A DNA stretch of 64,000 bases. Origin: Novipirellula aureliae. GTDB taxonomy: Bacteria > Planctomycetota > Planctomycetia > Pirellulales > Pirellulaceae. Position 1 is the first letter of the stretch; each line of letters begins with the position of its first letter. Shown here piece after piece: positions 39,301-43,722 of this stretch. The notes below the pieces were generated by a model. It searched no databases and was not told the DNA's origin. It saw nothing but the letters and a program-made list of their open reading frames with translations. The stretch covers positions 124,001 through 188,000 of the forward strand of contig NZ_SJPY01000003.1 of NCBI RefSeq assembly GCF_007860185.1, written 5' to 3'. A program made the position numbers and the translations under genes.

Positions 39301-40766
39301 GAACGCTTTCGGAAACGGACGCCGACGCTAACGACGCACACACCTATTCGTTGGTCTCCAACACCAGCGAAGGAAACGTCACGGTTCAATCCAACGGAGA
39401 CTATGCATTTGATCCCGGAGCCGACTTCCAGGATCTGGCACTCGGCGAAACACGCGATGTGACCTTTACCTACGAAGTGGACGACGGCAACGGCGGAACT
39501 AGCCAAGCCAACGTCGTGATCACCGTTACTGGAACGAACGACGGACCCGTGGCGCAAACGGGAGTGAATACCGCAACGGAAGACGGCGCAGTCGTCAACG
39601 GAACGCTGAGTGAAACCGATGCAGACACCAGCGACACGCACACGTACTCGCTAGTCGCGAATACCAGCGAGGGTAGCGTTACGGTTCAATCCAACGGAGA
39701 CTACACTTTCGATCCGGGCGCGGACTTCCAAGATCTCTCTCTCGGTGAAAGCCGCGAGGTCACCTTCACTTACGAGGTGGAAGACAACAACGGAGCAACC
39801 AGTCAGGCCAACGTCGTGATCACGGTCACCGGAACGAACGATGGGCCGGTTGCTCAAGCGGGAACGAATACGGCGATCGAAGACGGCGCAGTCGTCAACG
39901 GAACGCTTTCGGAAACGGACGTCGATGCCAACGACACGCACACCTATTCGTTAGTCACCAACACAGCCGAAGGCAGTGTCACGGTTCAATCCAACGGAGA
40001 CTACACCTTCGAACCCGGAGCCGACTTCCAGGATCTGGCACTCGGCGAAACACGCGATGTGACCTTTACCTACGAAGTGGACGACGGCAACGGCGGAACT
40101 AGCCAAGCCAACGTCGTGATCACCGTTACTGGAACGAACGACGGACCTGTGGCGCAAACGGGAGTGAATACCGCAACGGAAGACGGCGCAGTCGTCAACG
40201 GAACGCTGAGTGAAACCGATGCAGACACTAGCGATACGCATACGTACTCGCTAGTCGCGAATACCAGCGAGGGTAGCGTTACGGTTCAATCGAACGGTGA
40301 CTACACTTTCGAACCCGGAGCCGACTTCCAAGATCTCTCTCTCGGTGAAACCCGCGAGGTCACCTTCACGTACGAGGTGGAAGACAACAACGGTGCAACC
40401 AGTCAAGCCAACGTCGTGATCACGGTCACCGGAACGAACGACGGACCTGTAGCTCAAGCGGGAACCAACACGGCGATCGAAGACGGCGCAGTCGTCATCG
40501 GGACACTTTCGGAAACGGATGTCGACGCCAACGACACGCACACCTATTCGTTGGTCTCCAATACGACCGAAGGCAGTGTCACGGTTCAATCCAACGGAGA
40601 CTACACCTTCGAACCCGGAGCCGACTTCCAGGATCTGGCACTCGGCGAAACACGCGATGTGACCTTTGCCTACGAAGTGGACGACGGCAACGGCGGAACT
40701 AGCCAAGCCAACGTCGTGATCACGGTCACCGGAACGAACGCCGTGGCACAGGCTTCCAGCCTGTGA
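24393..40766 (+). CDS. giant multidomain surface protein with LEDRILLSG leader and VCBS repeats
   Basis: About 5457 aa from ATG 24393; an in-frame ATG at 24375 would add six residues. The N-terminus carries LEDRILLSG (residues 10-18), a variant of the LEPR-XLL motif found at the start of very large bacterial surface proteins. Approximate order by base: DUF4347 24660-25140; LamG 25190-25840; beta-helix with SLREAIIAANN 25845-26870; LamG 26870-27540 and 27590-28240; C-type lectin 28320-28800 (WTPGEPNDDG) set within a cadherin-like domain; LamG 29040-29700; choice-of-anchor-C-like 29840-30300; second lectin 30310-30780 (NVDEPNN); cadherin-like 30790-32530; second beta-helix 32530-33760 (SLREAITAANN); LamG 34050-34690; VCBS/cadherin-like to 36240; then 15 VCBS units of 100 residues. 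There is no classical signal peptide and no C-terminal anchor. It ends AVAQASSL inside a palindromic repeat. It is likely an adhesin exported by the divergent cassette. Confidence 0.92.
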   Translation: MSREFDFYPLEDRILLSGDAIDGDHVSADMDADLAGSLINHFADADGEVVDTHVFEPPAADDAAHSLVASSDLMDPADRIDAPAFDPAQPIEVVFIDGNVDDADTLLDGLRADSDVHTQWVVFHLDGELNGIDQITRALETLTGVDAIHIVSHGDGEGIELGNARLDTDSALGSAGDIASWGHALDSDGDILIYGCDLASTEAGQDLIDMIALVTQADVAASDDATGHADLGGDWVLEYAVGDIDHDVAFGDATQTSWHSTLDIASNLVLHNSFDTNADDSSGHNYDGTLASGASINTASETNLIGDGKLSLDGTDDYVDLSAHVANFDNLTQGTISAWVYTDTVSGATVILEASDSGDGDSRIALGLDGDEFFFIVKDGNTNYLDFMTTDANLTTGTWNHVAVTVGTGGNKIYVNGVQQSVSYSSGSSSTDRFFDDVSQLDYLAWGIDKYSGSTFSGEFDGFIDDGRVYDRVLSGGDIQELLEVVDTITVNNTLDSLNGNTTSFATLMANDGGDGISLREAIIAANNTAGADTIFLGDNNYALIQSGADENLAATGDLDITSAISIVGVNAAETTISGIGLGDRIFDIKSGGSLTLNQLAVADGAITSVNGAGVYNAGILNASDVVFRDNSTDSGYGGAIFNTGTAFLNQVSIFDNHAAAGGGIFQGGVSLTMSNVDMSGNSASSHGGAINTGSGTTNIQHSTIVDNSAGSVAGGIYAGASTTIQSSILADNTGTSADAYNNVVSNGYNIIEEYQYFSADGTDITGAYDASDRTIDATTGLAYHTLSAGDVAIDGGGGAAPVTDVLGNQRDENADIGAYEYTSVLELLAHYQFDSGLDATDSSGNGYDGTLVGDAAIDTTDGTNQVGDGKLTLDGTGDYVDLSANVDRFSGLTEGTIAAWVKLSSTSLSTIFDLSDGATSNFASLWIEDGNLIWAVNASGSALMRATSTATINDDAWHHVAVTTDGSGTTLYIDGVELTGGAVTYSQGDATTTAFFDDLEDATSVKLGAYDIGSVGGEFTGLIDDVRVYNDAVNDPDMTELYEYRSETPTDLSATITNGGGLSINDDGGDDVYLLADNGIGSVDLTQISFEAQFSTNTTDDDTTLISYAGGASTNEFLVYINTNGGAGRAIVQVGGNSFVSTAIDYNTLRDGEIHTWSVTWDSSGGAVKIYADGVLVDSGTGINATSSINSGGTLLLGQEQDAVEGGFNNEQTFKGKLYDVRLFNDVRTEQEIAASRRSGLPYDEANMIANWKFDQLSSDGIVVDSVSGNNLTVKHTAESGFTNSEAALTFAIDENTLNGSVVGSVSGVDAERAAKISSLLAAESDLRYSEETGKFYKIVRSTSSWTDAQSSAIATTLGGVSGQLLTIGSAAENELATLFAIQGGGDVWLGYSDQNVEGDFQEYTGNSAGKIIWRGTASGYRVDDAYSNWTPGEPNDDGGQDFAKLYANGLWDDSGSGALAQSIVEWNADDVLDVTDALTYSIQSQTVAGAFAIDASTGAITVADGTLLNYETNPTHSMTVRVTDGDSNTYDEVFTVSLGDIAESNNAPNDLSSGIELNTDGGNDAYLQLADGSPILGGLGEVTFEATFQLDTVPSGYIALIDYWEGGIANEFTAGINADGTLFFSIADSNPESTTLSFAELLDGDQHHFAVTWDQTNGDVRFYVDGQFVEAMTDQGTGHTLYDSPTVGLVIGQDSDDAGDLYSANAFQGTLYDVRIWDEVRSEAEISLNYQNKFDSGSLPSGLVANWQMDGFNGSSEVVDVVNGNNLIVGHAIGAGFVASTPVEDLHVVENESNGTTVGFVVPSDPDVSNDVAADGLFLEAPDPGSFTGYDAGQSFGNWTVDSGNATLIGTTWEASPLGGRSVHLNGGGSQGSIVQTLDVEAGRQYQVVFAVSGNFAGGNETKDYRVSAAGESVDFTITKTAGWSNSNMLWQNQSFTFTADGPTADLRFASTETGQNAAAIADVQVIEIPAAVSAILNDDPTLSYDAATGKFYRYVDADTDWNSALSIATGSLLNGVSGQLVTIRSDYEQQLVYQFATDVNDHIWLGASDTVVEGDYRWYEGTQPGDLFWQGDATGSSVNGLYNNWNVDEPNNVFIHDHAFLSNTDGTWWDTNSKPGSPDVVIEWDASEVLSSFTFSLTDDAGGRFAINRSTGEITVADGALIDYEANTSHSVTVSVTDSAGNSYSEVMAIAVDDVDDNVAPVISSPSGTLPYNENSGPYLIGAASSITDADNTDFDGGQLHLQLTSNALAEDVLDIRNQGTGAGQVGISGTDVTYGGVVVGTYTGPVTGSTALVVTFNSNATQTIVNAVQDNLTYENTSENPSTSVRTIEEYITDGDGGTSNTISGGIQPTQINDAPVMAPWAPVYNTAEGNGSFTAMVSAVLQSSVSDVDTGAVEGLAIYADAGSGGVLEYSIDSGSWTAIPSVDMNNALLLKASDRIRFTPDTENGGSMSLSYYAWDQTSGTAGATADVSSRGGTTAFSTAADTVTINVSDVNDEQVVSTNDGATFFEGSSFNIITSAMLETTDVDNTIGELTYSVTGSPNHGQLSMDGMVATSFTQADINAGRVTYDHYGSEDFSDSFSFSVDDGVGTASTGTFNITLTPINDNVVVITSDGGGATASINVNETVSFVTQVTVSDADLPGDTMTYSIIGGTDQNDFAIDASGNLTFVSPPDYENADDSDLDNVYEVTVRVSDGVYTDDQTITVTVLDVQSTSLNVTTTSDVDDTGLGTSYTIEELYLAGGGTDGEVSLREAITAANNTLGQDTINFAILDTDSGYSGTAGTDAYWQISLTAALPTITESVILDGTSQTVFGGNVSPGTLGEVTEAGTNGQAISDVERPEIVIVGAVGFSGLVVGADAVTVQGFSMYGFSSDAAIHIQDAVQNTVINSNVFGVAPTGIDDPGAAINSFNHVESVGADNGTLSNNIFAYSKATGFHASNGSDNWTVSSNQFLNSGYNYSNGDAIAMTGSTGGIIDGNYFTGSSTQAIILSGSTSGITIRDNTIVGNAVGPVSGSHVQYDAIALRSGTNNISLIHNIIADNYGAGVLINDGAFGIEISENSIYGNGTILSRQGDAASGMVGIDLQDSGDDVSVGTAPYYTVNDAGDADTGGNSLQNFPVISSAVSDGSQITIEGTFNSTANTTFTLEFFDSAEYANGYGQGRTFLGSIEVTTDGSGNASFSTTQTAFVSAGDFVTATATNQNNDETSEFSAQFAIDGPVYAADNNGHFVFDGDDMITIENTGSLTMSTTLTMEAWVKPNDSLLSRVILNKEGEYEIGIGDNGNLWWAFTNTDPGWAWHDTGVAVSTTEWSHVAVSYDNGTVNSYINGELVESYAGSGSIGDAHPTKNDLLIGGRLNNPDGQYFLGGIDDVRVWNVARTQAEIQSNLAADLAGTEAGLVGYYKFDSPDEVVVDYSSAGNNSVIGVDGQKPTWNGISLTEDATYTVAAATGLLDNDVDLDGDALTITEINGSSGDVGSNITLPSGAKIQLEADGSFSYDPGSTYQYLNDGETATETFTYTVSDGNGNTDTATVSITIIGGNDTPVVSSIEDTPLDYSEGDGYLDITSGLTLSDVDNTTLQSAYVAMTAGWNTGQDELLFVNQNGITGSYDSGTGVLTLTGTASVTDYQTALRSVQYRNEDPNPDTTTRTVEFTINDGNADSNIGSRDVTIESINDDPYNNGTLPANVTTFEDTESDIVFTGIDLRDVDGSDGHTLTIKLSTATGGLLFASDGGGVTVTGNQSANMTLTGTLANLNTYLDTTNNIQYLHATANLSGDNADTITVKVNDNGNTGSGGGSDINLGTVNVDITNVNDAPVITGGPDTLDRIETDAGLTGSSTFTVTDPDPSDWVTATVDSVGISGTGSGSVPVSLTNTILKGFLSVSPTAILDDTESTNTLNWDFNSGSEAFDFLASSETLVLTYTVSASDDSGSGNDTVTQDVIVTITGTNDGPVAQAATVDASADGTTINGQLTETDFDTSDTHTYTLVTPTSEGSVAVNTDGTYSFSAGSDFDDLADGESRDVTFVYEVEDNVGASSQATVTITVSGANSAPVAQAGVNTAVEDGTSVSGQLIVADANESDTHTFALIANTSEGSAAVNSDGSYTFDPGADFQDLSLGETREVTFTYEVEDNNGATSQANVVITVTGSNDGPVAQAGTNTATEDGAVVNGTLSETDVDANDTHTYSLVTNTAEGSVTVQSNGDYTFDPGADFQDLSLGETREVTFTYEVEDNNGATSQANVVITVTGTNDGPVAQAGTNTATEDGAVVNGTLSENDVDTSDTHTYSLVTNTSEGSVTVQSNGDYTFEPGADFQDLALGETRDVTFTYEVEDNNGATSQANVMITVTGTNDGPVAQAGTNTAIEDGAVVNGTLSETDVDANDTHTYSLVSNTSEGNVTVQSNGDYAFDPGADFQDLALGETRDVTFAYEVDDGNGGTSQANVVITVTGTNDGPVAQSGVNTATEDGAVVNGTLSETDVDANDTHTYSLITNTAEGSVTVQSNGDYTFEPGADFQDLALGETRDVTFAYEVDDGNGGTSQANVVITVTGTNDGPVAQTGVNTATEDGAVVNGTLSENDVDTSDTHTYSLVTNSSEGSVTVQSNGDYTFDPGADFQDLSLGETREVTFTYEVEDNNGATSQANVVITVTGTNDGPVAQAGTNTAIEDGAVINGTLSETDVDANDTHTYSLVTNTAEGSATVQSNGDYTFDPGADFQDLSLGETREVTFTYEVEDNNGATSQANVVITVTGTNDGPVAQTGVNTATEDGAVVNGTLSETDADTSDTHTYSLVTNTSEGSVTVQSNGDYTFDPGADFQDLSLGETRDVTFTYEVEDNNGATSQANVVITVTGTNDGPVAQAGTNTAIEDGAVVNGTLSETDVDANDTHTYSLVTNTAEGSVTVQSNGDYTFDPGADFQDLSLGETREVTFTYEVEDNNGATSQANVVITVTGTNDGPVAQAGTNTAIEDGAVVNGTLSETDADANDAHTYSLVSNTSEGNVTVQSNGDYAFDPGADFQDLALGETRDVTFTYEVDDGNGGTSQANVVITVTGTNDGPVAQTGVNTATEDGAVVNGTLSETDADTSDTHTYSLVANTSEGSVTVQSNGDYTFDPGADFQDLSLGESREVTFTYEVEDNNGATSQANVVITVTGTNDGPVAQAGTNTAIEDGAVVNGTLSETDVDANDTHTYSLVTNTAEGSVTVQSNGDYTFEPGADFQDLALGETRDVTFTYEVDDGNGGTSQANVVITVTGTNDGPVAQTGVNTATEDGAVVNGTLSETDADTSDTHTYSLVANTSEGSVTVQSNGDYTFEPGADFQDLSLGETREVTFTYEVEDNNGATSQANVVITVTGTNDGPVAQAGTNTAIEDGAVVIGTLSETDVDANDTHTYSLVSNTTEGSVTVQSNGDYTFEPGADFQDLALGETRDVTFAYEVDDGNGGTSQANVVITVTGTNAVAQASSL
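36243..40742 (+). repeat. 15 tandem 300-bp units encoding VCBS domains
   Basis: The units are exactly 300 bp, starting at 36243, 36543 and so on to 40443, each encoding GPVAQ(A/T/S)...ITVTGTND. The first two are divergent and units 3-15 are highly similar. Two alternating subtypes occur (AGTNTA and TGVNTA openings; EDNNGATSQ and DDGNGGTSQ closings). The reverse strand carries long open frames across every unit, which are artefacts of the repeat. Confidence 0.95.
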
Positions 40767-41494
40767 TGTCAAAAACACAGGCTAGAAGCCTGTGCCACCA
40801 ACGAACCGATCTCAATGTATCCGAGCGACCAGCCCGTCAAAGACAGACAAAAGCTCGCACCTGACAAATTAAATCCGTGGCACAGGCTTCCAGCCTGTGA
40901 TGTCAAAAACACAGGCTAGAAGCCTGTGCCACCAACGAACCGATCTCAATGTATCCGAGCGACCAGCCCGTCAAAGACAGACAAAAGCTCGCACCTGACA
41001 AATTAAATCCGTGGCACAGGCTTCCAGCCTGTGATGTCAAAAACACAGGCTGGAAGCCTGTGCCACCAACGAACCGACCTCAATGTATCCGAGCGACCAG
41101 CCCGTCAAAGACAGACAAATACTCGCACCTAACAAGGAAAATCCGTAGCACAGGCTTCCAGCCTGTGATATCAAAAACACAGGCTAGAAGCCTGTGCCAC
41201 CAACGAACCGACCTCAATGTATCCGAGCGACCAGCCCGTCAAAGACAGACAAAAGCTCACACCTGACAAATTAAATCCGTAGCACAGGCTTCCAGCCTGT
41301 GATGTCAAAAACACAGGCTAGAAGCCTGTGCCACCAACGAACCGATCTCAATGTATCCGAGCGACCAGCCCGTCAAAGACAGACAAATACTCACACCTGA
41401 CAAATTAAATCCGTGGCACAGGCTTCCAGCCTGTGATATCAAAAACACAGGCTGGAAGCCTGTGCCACCAACGAACCGACCTCAATGTATCCGA
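40741..41494 (+). repeat. 134-bp tandem array of long hairpins, about 5.6 copies
   Basis: Copies start at 40741, 40875, 41009, 41143, 41277 and 41411, exactly 134 bp apart; the last ends near 41494. Each begins with a hairpin whose 23-base arms are gtggcacaggcttccagcctgtg and its complement, separated by about 10 bases (atgtcaaaaa). Arms are perfect in copies 3 and 6 apart from the outer loop and have one to two mismatches elsewhere. The first copy supplies the TGA of the giant gene. Short open frames inside are repeat-derived and not genes. Confidence 0.95.
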
Positions 41495-41528
41495 ATGCAG
41501 CTCTACCAAGACCGAAGCAAAAGAAACG

Positions 41529-42809
41529 ATGACACGAACCGCTAATTCCATAATCGCCGTCTTTGCGACCTTGTGCTGCATCAGTCAAGCGATTGCAGGG
41601 AAACCGCTCAAAATCTACATCATGACTGGGCAGTCAAATATGGTCGGCACGGGTGGTATCTCGACCTTCGACCATATTGGAGACGATCCCGAAACCGCAC
41701 CCTTGCTCAAGAAAATGCTTGGCCCCGACGGCGAACCGAAAGTCTGTGAAAGAGTTTGGATCTCGTCGCTGAACGGAAAAATGAACCAATACGGCGGTGA
41801 GGGATTCGGCAAGTTGACAGCCGGTTACGGTGTCCGCAGGGCAGATCCCACGAAACCCGACGATTTCATCGGGCCTGAGTACATGTTCGGCATCACAATG
41901 GAAGAGTCATACGATGGGCCGATCTTGATTATCAAGACGGCTTGGGGTGGTCAAAATCTTAGTGTCGACTTCCGATCGCCAGGCTCCGGTCCTTACGAAA
42001 TGAATGACCGGCAGGTGGAACTCTACACCGAACGGGGCTCACTCGAGAAGCTTAGGGCGCAGAAAAAGGAGGCGACGGGACGAAACTATCGCTACATGGT
42101 GGATCATGTCAAAAAGGTCCTGGGCGATATCAAGCGGATCTATCCAGACTACGATCCGGACGATGGCTATGAACTATCTGGCTTCGTTTGGTTTCAAGGA
42201 TGGAACGACTTCTCTGACACGGCTACGTATCCAGATAGTTATGGTGCGAAGCAGTATGATCAATACGGCAAATTATTGGCGCAGTTCATACGCGATGTCC
42301 GTAAGGACTTGGAGGCTCCAAAGCTTCCGTTTGTTGTGGGCGTGATCGGTATCTACGGGAATTACACACCCAACACCTTCAAGGTTGTAAACAAATCAGA
42401 CCAGCGCATGAAGCTTTTCCGTCAAGCGATGGCCGCACCAGCAGAAATGGAAGAGTTTAAAGGAAGCGTCGTTGCCGTTCAGACAGCACCATTCAGAGAA
42501 GACACACTTGGATTCATCGAGCAGAAACAACTCAAGGTACAAGCCATGGGGAGAAAATTGGCGAACAAGCAAGCTGACGGAGCAAACGCAAGTGGAACAA
42601 TGACTCCCGAGCAGAGGAGAGCTTATCTTAACGATTACAGAGCTGAAATACTCACCCCTGAAGAGATTGCCCTGTGGGACCGCGCTACCTCGATCGGCGG
42701 CTTCGTTCACTATTACGGCTCGGCTAAATTTCATGCTCAGGCTGGCAAGGCGTTTGCCGAGGCATTACTGGAGATGGAAGAGAAGTCATTTTACTTGCCA
42801 AAGCCATAA
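41529..42809 (+). CDS. secreted SGNH-type carbohydrate esterase (sialate O-acetylesterase / DUF303-like)
   Basis: 426 aa from ATG 41529. The frame stays open upstream to a GTG at 41433, but that part translates the hairpin array and would hide the signal peptide. From 41529 the protein starts with a signal sequence (TANSIIAVFATLCCISQAIA). The block KIYIMTGQSNMVG contains the nucleophile serine (S36) of this family, and VWFQGWNDF is the conserved W-Q-G block. Enzymes of this type remove O-acetyl groups from sugars or xylan. The cluster with two sulfatases downstream suggests degradation of acetylated, sulfated polysaccharide. The exact substrate is unknown. Confidence 0.85.
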   Translation: MTRTANSIIAVFATLCCISQAIAGKPLKIYIMTGQSNMVGTGGISTFDHIGDDPETAPLLKKMLGPDGEPKVCERVWISSLNGKMNQYGGEGFGKLTAGYGVRRADPTKPDDFIGPEYMFGITMEESYDGPILIIKTAWGGQNLSVDFRSPGSGPYEMNDRQVELYTERGSLEKLRAQKKEATGRNYRYMVDHVKKVLGDIKRIYPDYDPDDGYELSGFVWFQGWNDFSDTATYPDSYGAKQYDQYGKLLAQFIRDVRKDLEAPKLPFVVGVIGIYGNYTPNTFKVVNKSDQRMKLFRQAMAAPAEMEEFKGSVVAVQTAPFREDTLGFIEQKQLKVQAMGRKLANKQADGANASGTMTPEQRRAYLNDYRAEILTPEEIALWDRATSIGGFVHYYGSAKFHAQAGKAFAEALLEMEEKSFYLPKP

Positions 42810-42838
42810 ACGAATTTGCCACGGCAACGTTGATTGTC

Positions 42839-43675
42839 TTACGCCAATTTCAGTTCTTTGGCGCAACAGAAACCGTCGTGCAAATCGATGATTTGTTCGG
42901 CGATTGGATGGATAGATCGCGAACCGATTGACTCTAGAAACTCGCAAACGGACCAGTTTTTTGTGCGTTGACAATAGGTTTCATACCATTTGTCGAACGC
43001 TTGCTCACTCTGTTTTGATGCAAATGGGAACTTCTCTCGAGGTGATCTACATCCAATTCGCCATGGCTTGGGGGTCAGCCGAGCGCGAAAGCATTTCTGC
43101 GATTTGCATAGATTGCGGTATAGAGGATCCGAATCAAGTTCGGCCATGATTTGTAACGTCGATGCATCGATCGACTCGAAAACCCGGTTGGTGACGATTG
43201 CCCGCAAGCCCGCTGCCGTACGATAGACACGAAACGAATAGTCAACGTGATCATTCTGCCATTGCCGGATCTGCTCTAGTTTCCTTGCCTTCACAGAATC
43301 AACCGAAGTGGCTTTCGCCCCAAAAAGTCTTGCGATCATTCCGGGACGTTTGATCGTGGATTCGACATCGATATCGACAATCATCACACAGGTAATATTG
43401 AGGATGAGGGAACCATAGGCGTTCCGCGAGACCACCGCGATTTCATTGCCGTCTCTACTTTCGATTCGGTCGATGACCTGCTCGCAAATCATATCGTCTA
43501 CGACGTACTGATAGCGATCAAGATCCCGCTGGGGATTATGGAGCCAATTGAGAATTCGTTGCAGCCGATCGGAAGCTTTCTTGGCTGCGTCGTCTTGACT
43601 GGCATCCGACCATCCTTTCGCCGTGACAGTACCCGACGAGTTTTTAGCGACGGTCCAGTATTTAGCAAAACGCAT
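42839..43675 (-). CDS. hypothetical protein, unknown function
   Basis: 278 aa, soluble, no signal peptide. I do not recognise it. Visible features are an N-terminal FAKYWTVAKNSSGTVTAKGW, a hydrophobic strand followed by MIVDIDVES, YRTAAGLRAIVTNRVFE, then LYRNLCKSQKCFRARLTPKP. The DxD strand followed by a Gly-Leu-Arg strand is loosely like primase-fold proteins, but this is weak and only a suggestion. The ATG is at 43675. It sits between the esterase (convergent stops 29 bases apart) and the sulfatase (same strand, 47 bases away), so it may be co-transcribed with neither. Confidence 0.7.
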   Translation of the reverse strand: MRFAKYWTVAKNSSGTVTAKGWSDASQDDAAKKASDRLQRILNWLHNPQRDLDRYQYVVDDMICEQVIDRIESRDGNEIAVVSRNAYGSLILNITCVMIVDIDVESTIKRPGMIARLFGAKATSVDSVKARKLEQIRQWQNDHVDYSFRVYRTAAGLRAIVTNRVFESIDASTLQIMAELDSDPLYRNLCKSQKCFRARLTPKPWRIGCRSPREKFPFASKQSEQAFDKWYETYCQRTKNWSVCEFLESIGSRSIHPIAEQIIDLHDGFCCAKELKLA

Positions 43676-43722
43676 TTGAGTATCAATCCAATTTTACGAG
43701 GGGTTGATCGGATACCGCTCGA

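Noticed and set aside
36951-40778. Series of 96-aa and 196-aa open frames on the minus strand across the VCBS repeats
   Set aside because: They repeat with the 300-bp unit on the opposite strand, have no ribosome binding site, and arise from codon bias of the repeat.
40949-41266. Short open frames within the 134-bp array
   Set aside because: They reflect the repeat and change with copy number; no ribosome binding site.
40741-41494. CRISPR array
   Set aside because: Units are 134 bp with no unique spacers of CRISPR length and no cas genes nearby.
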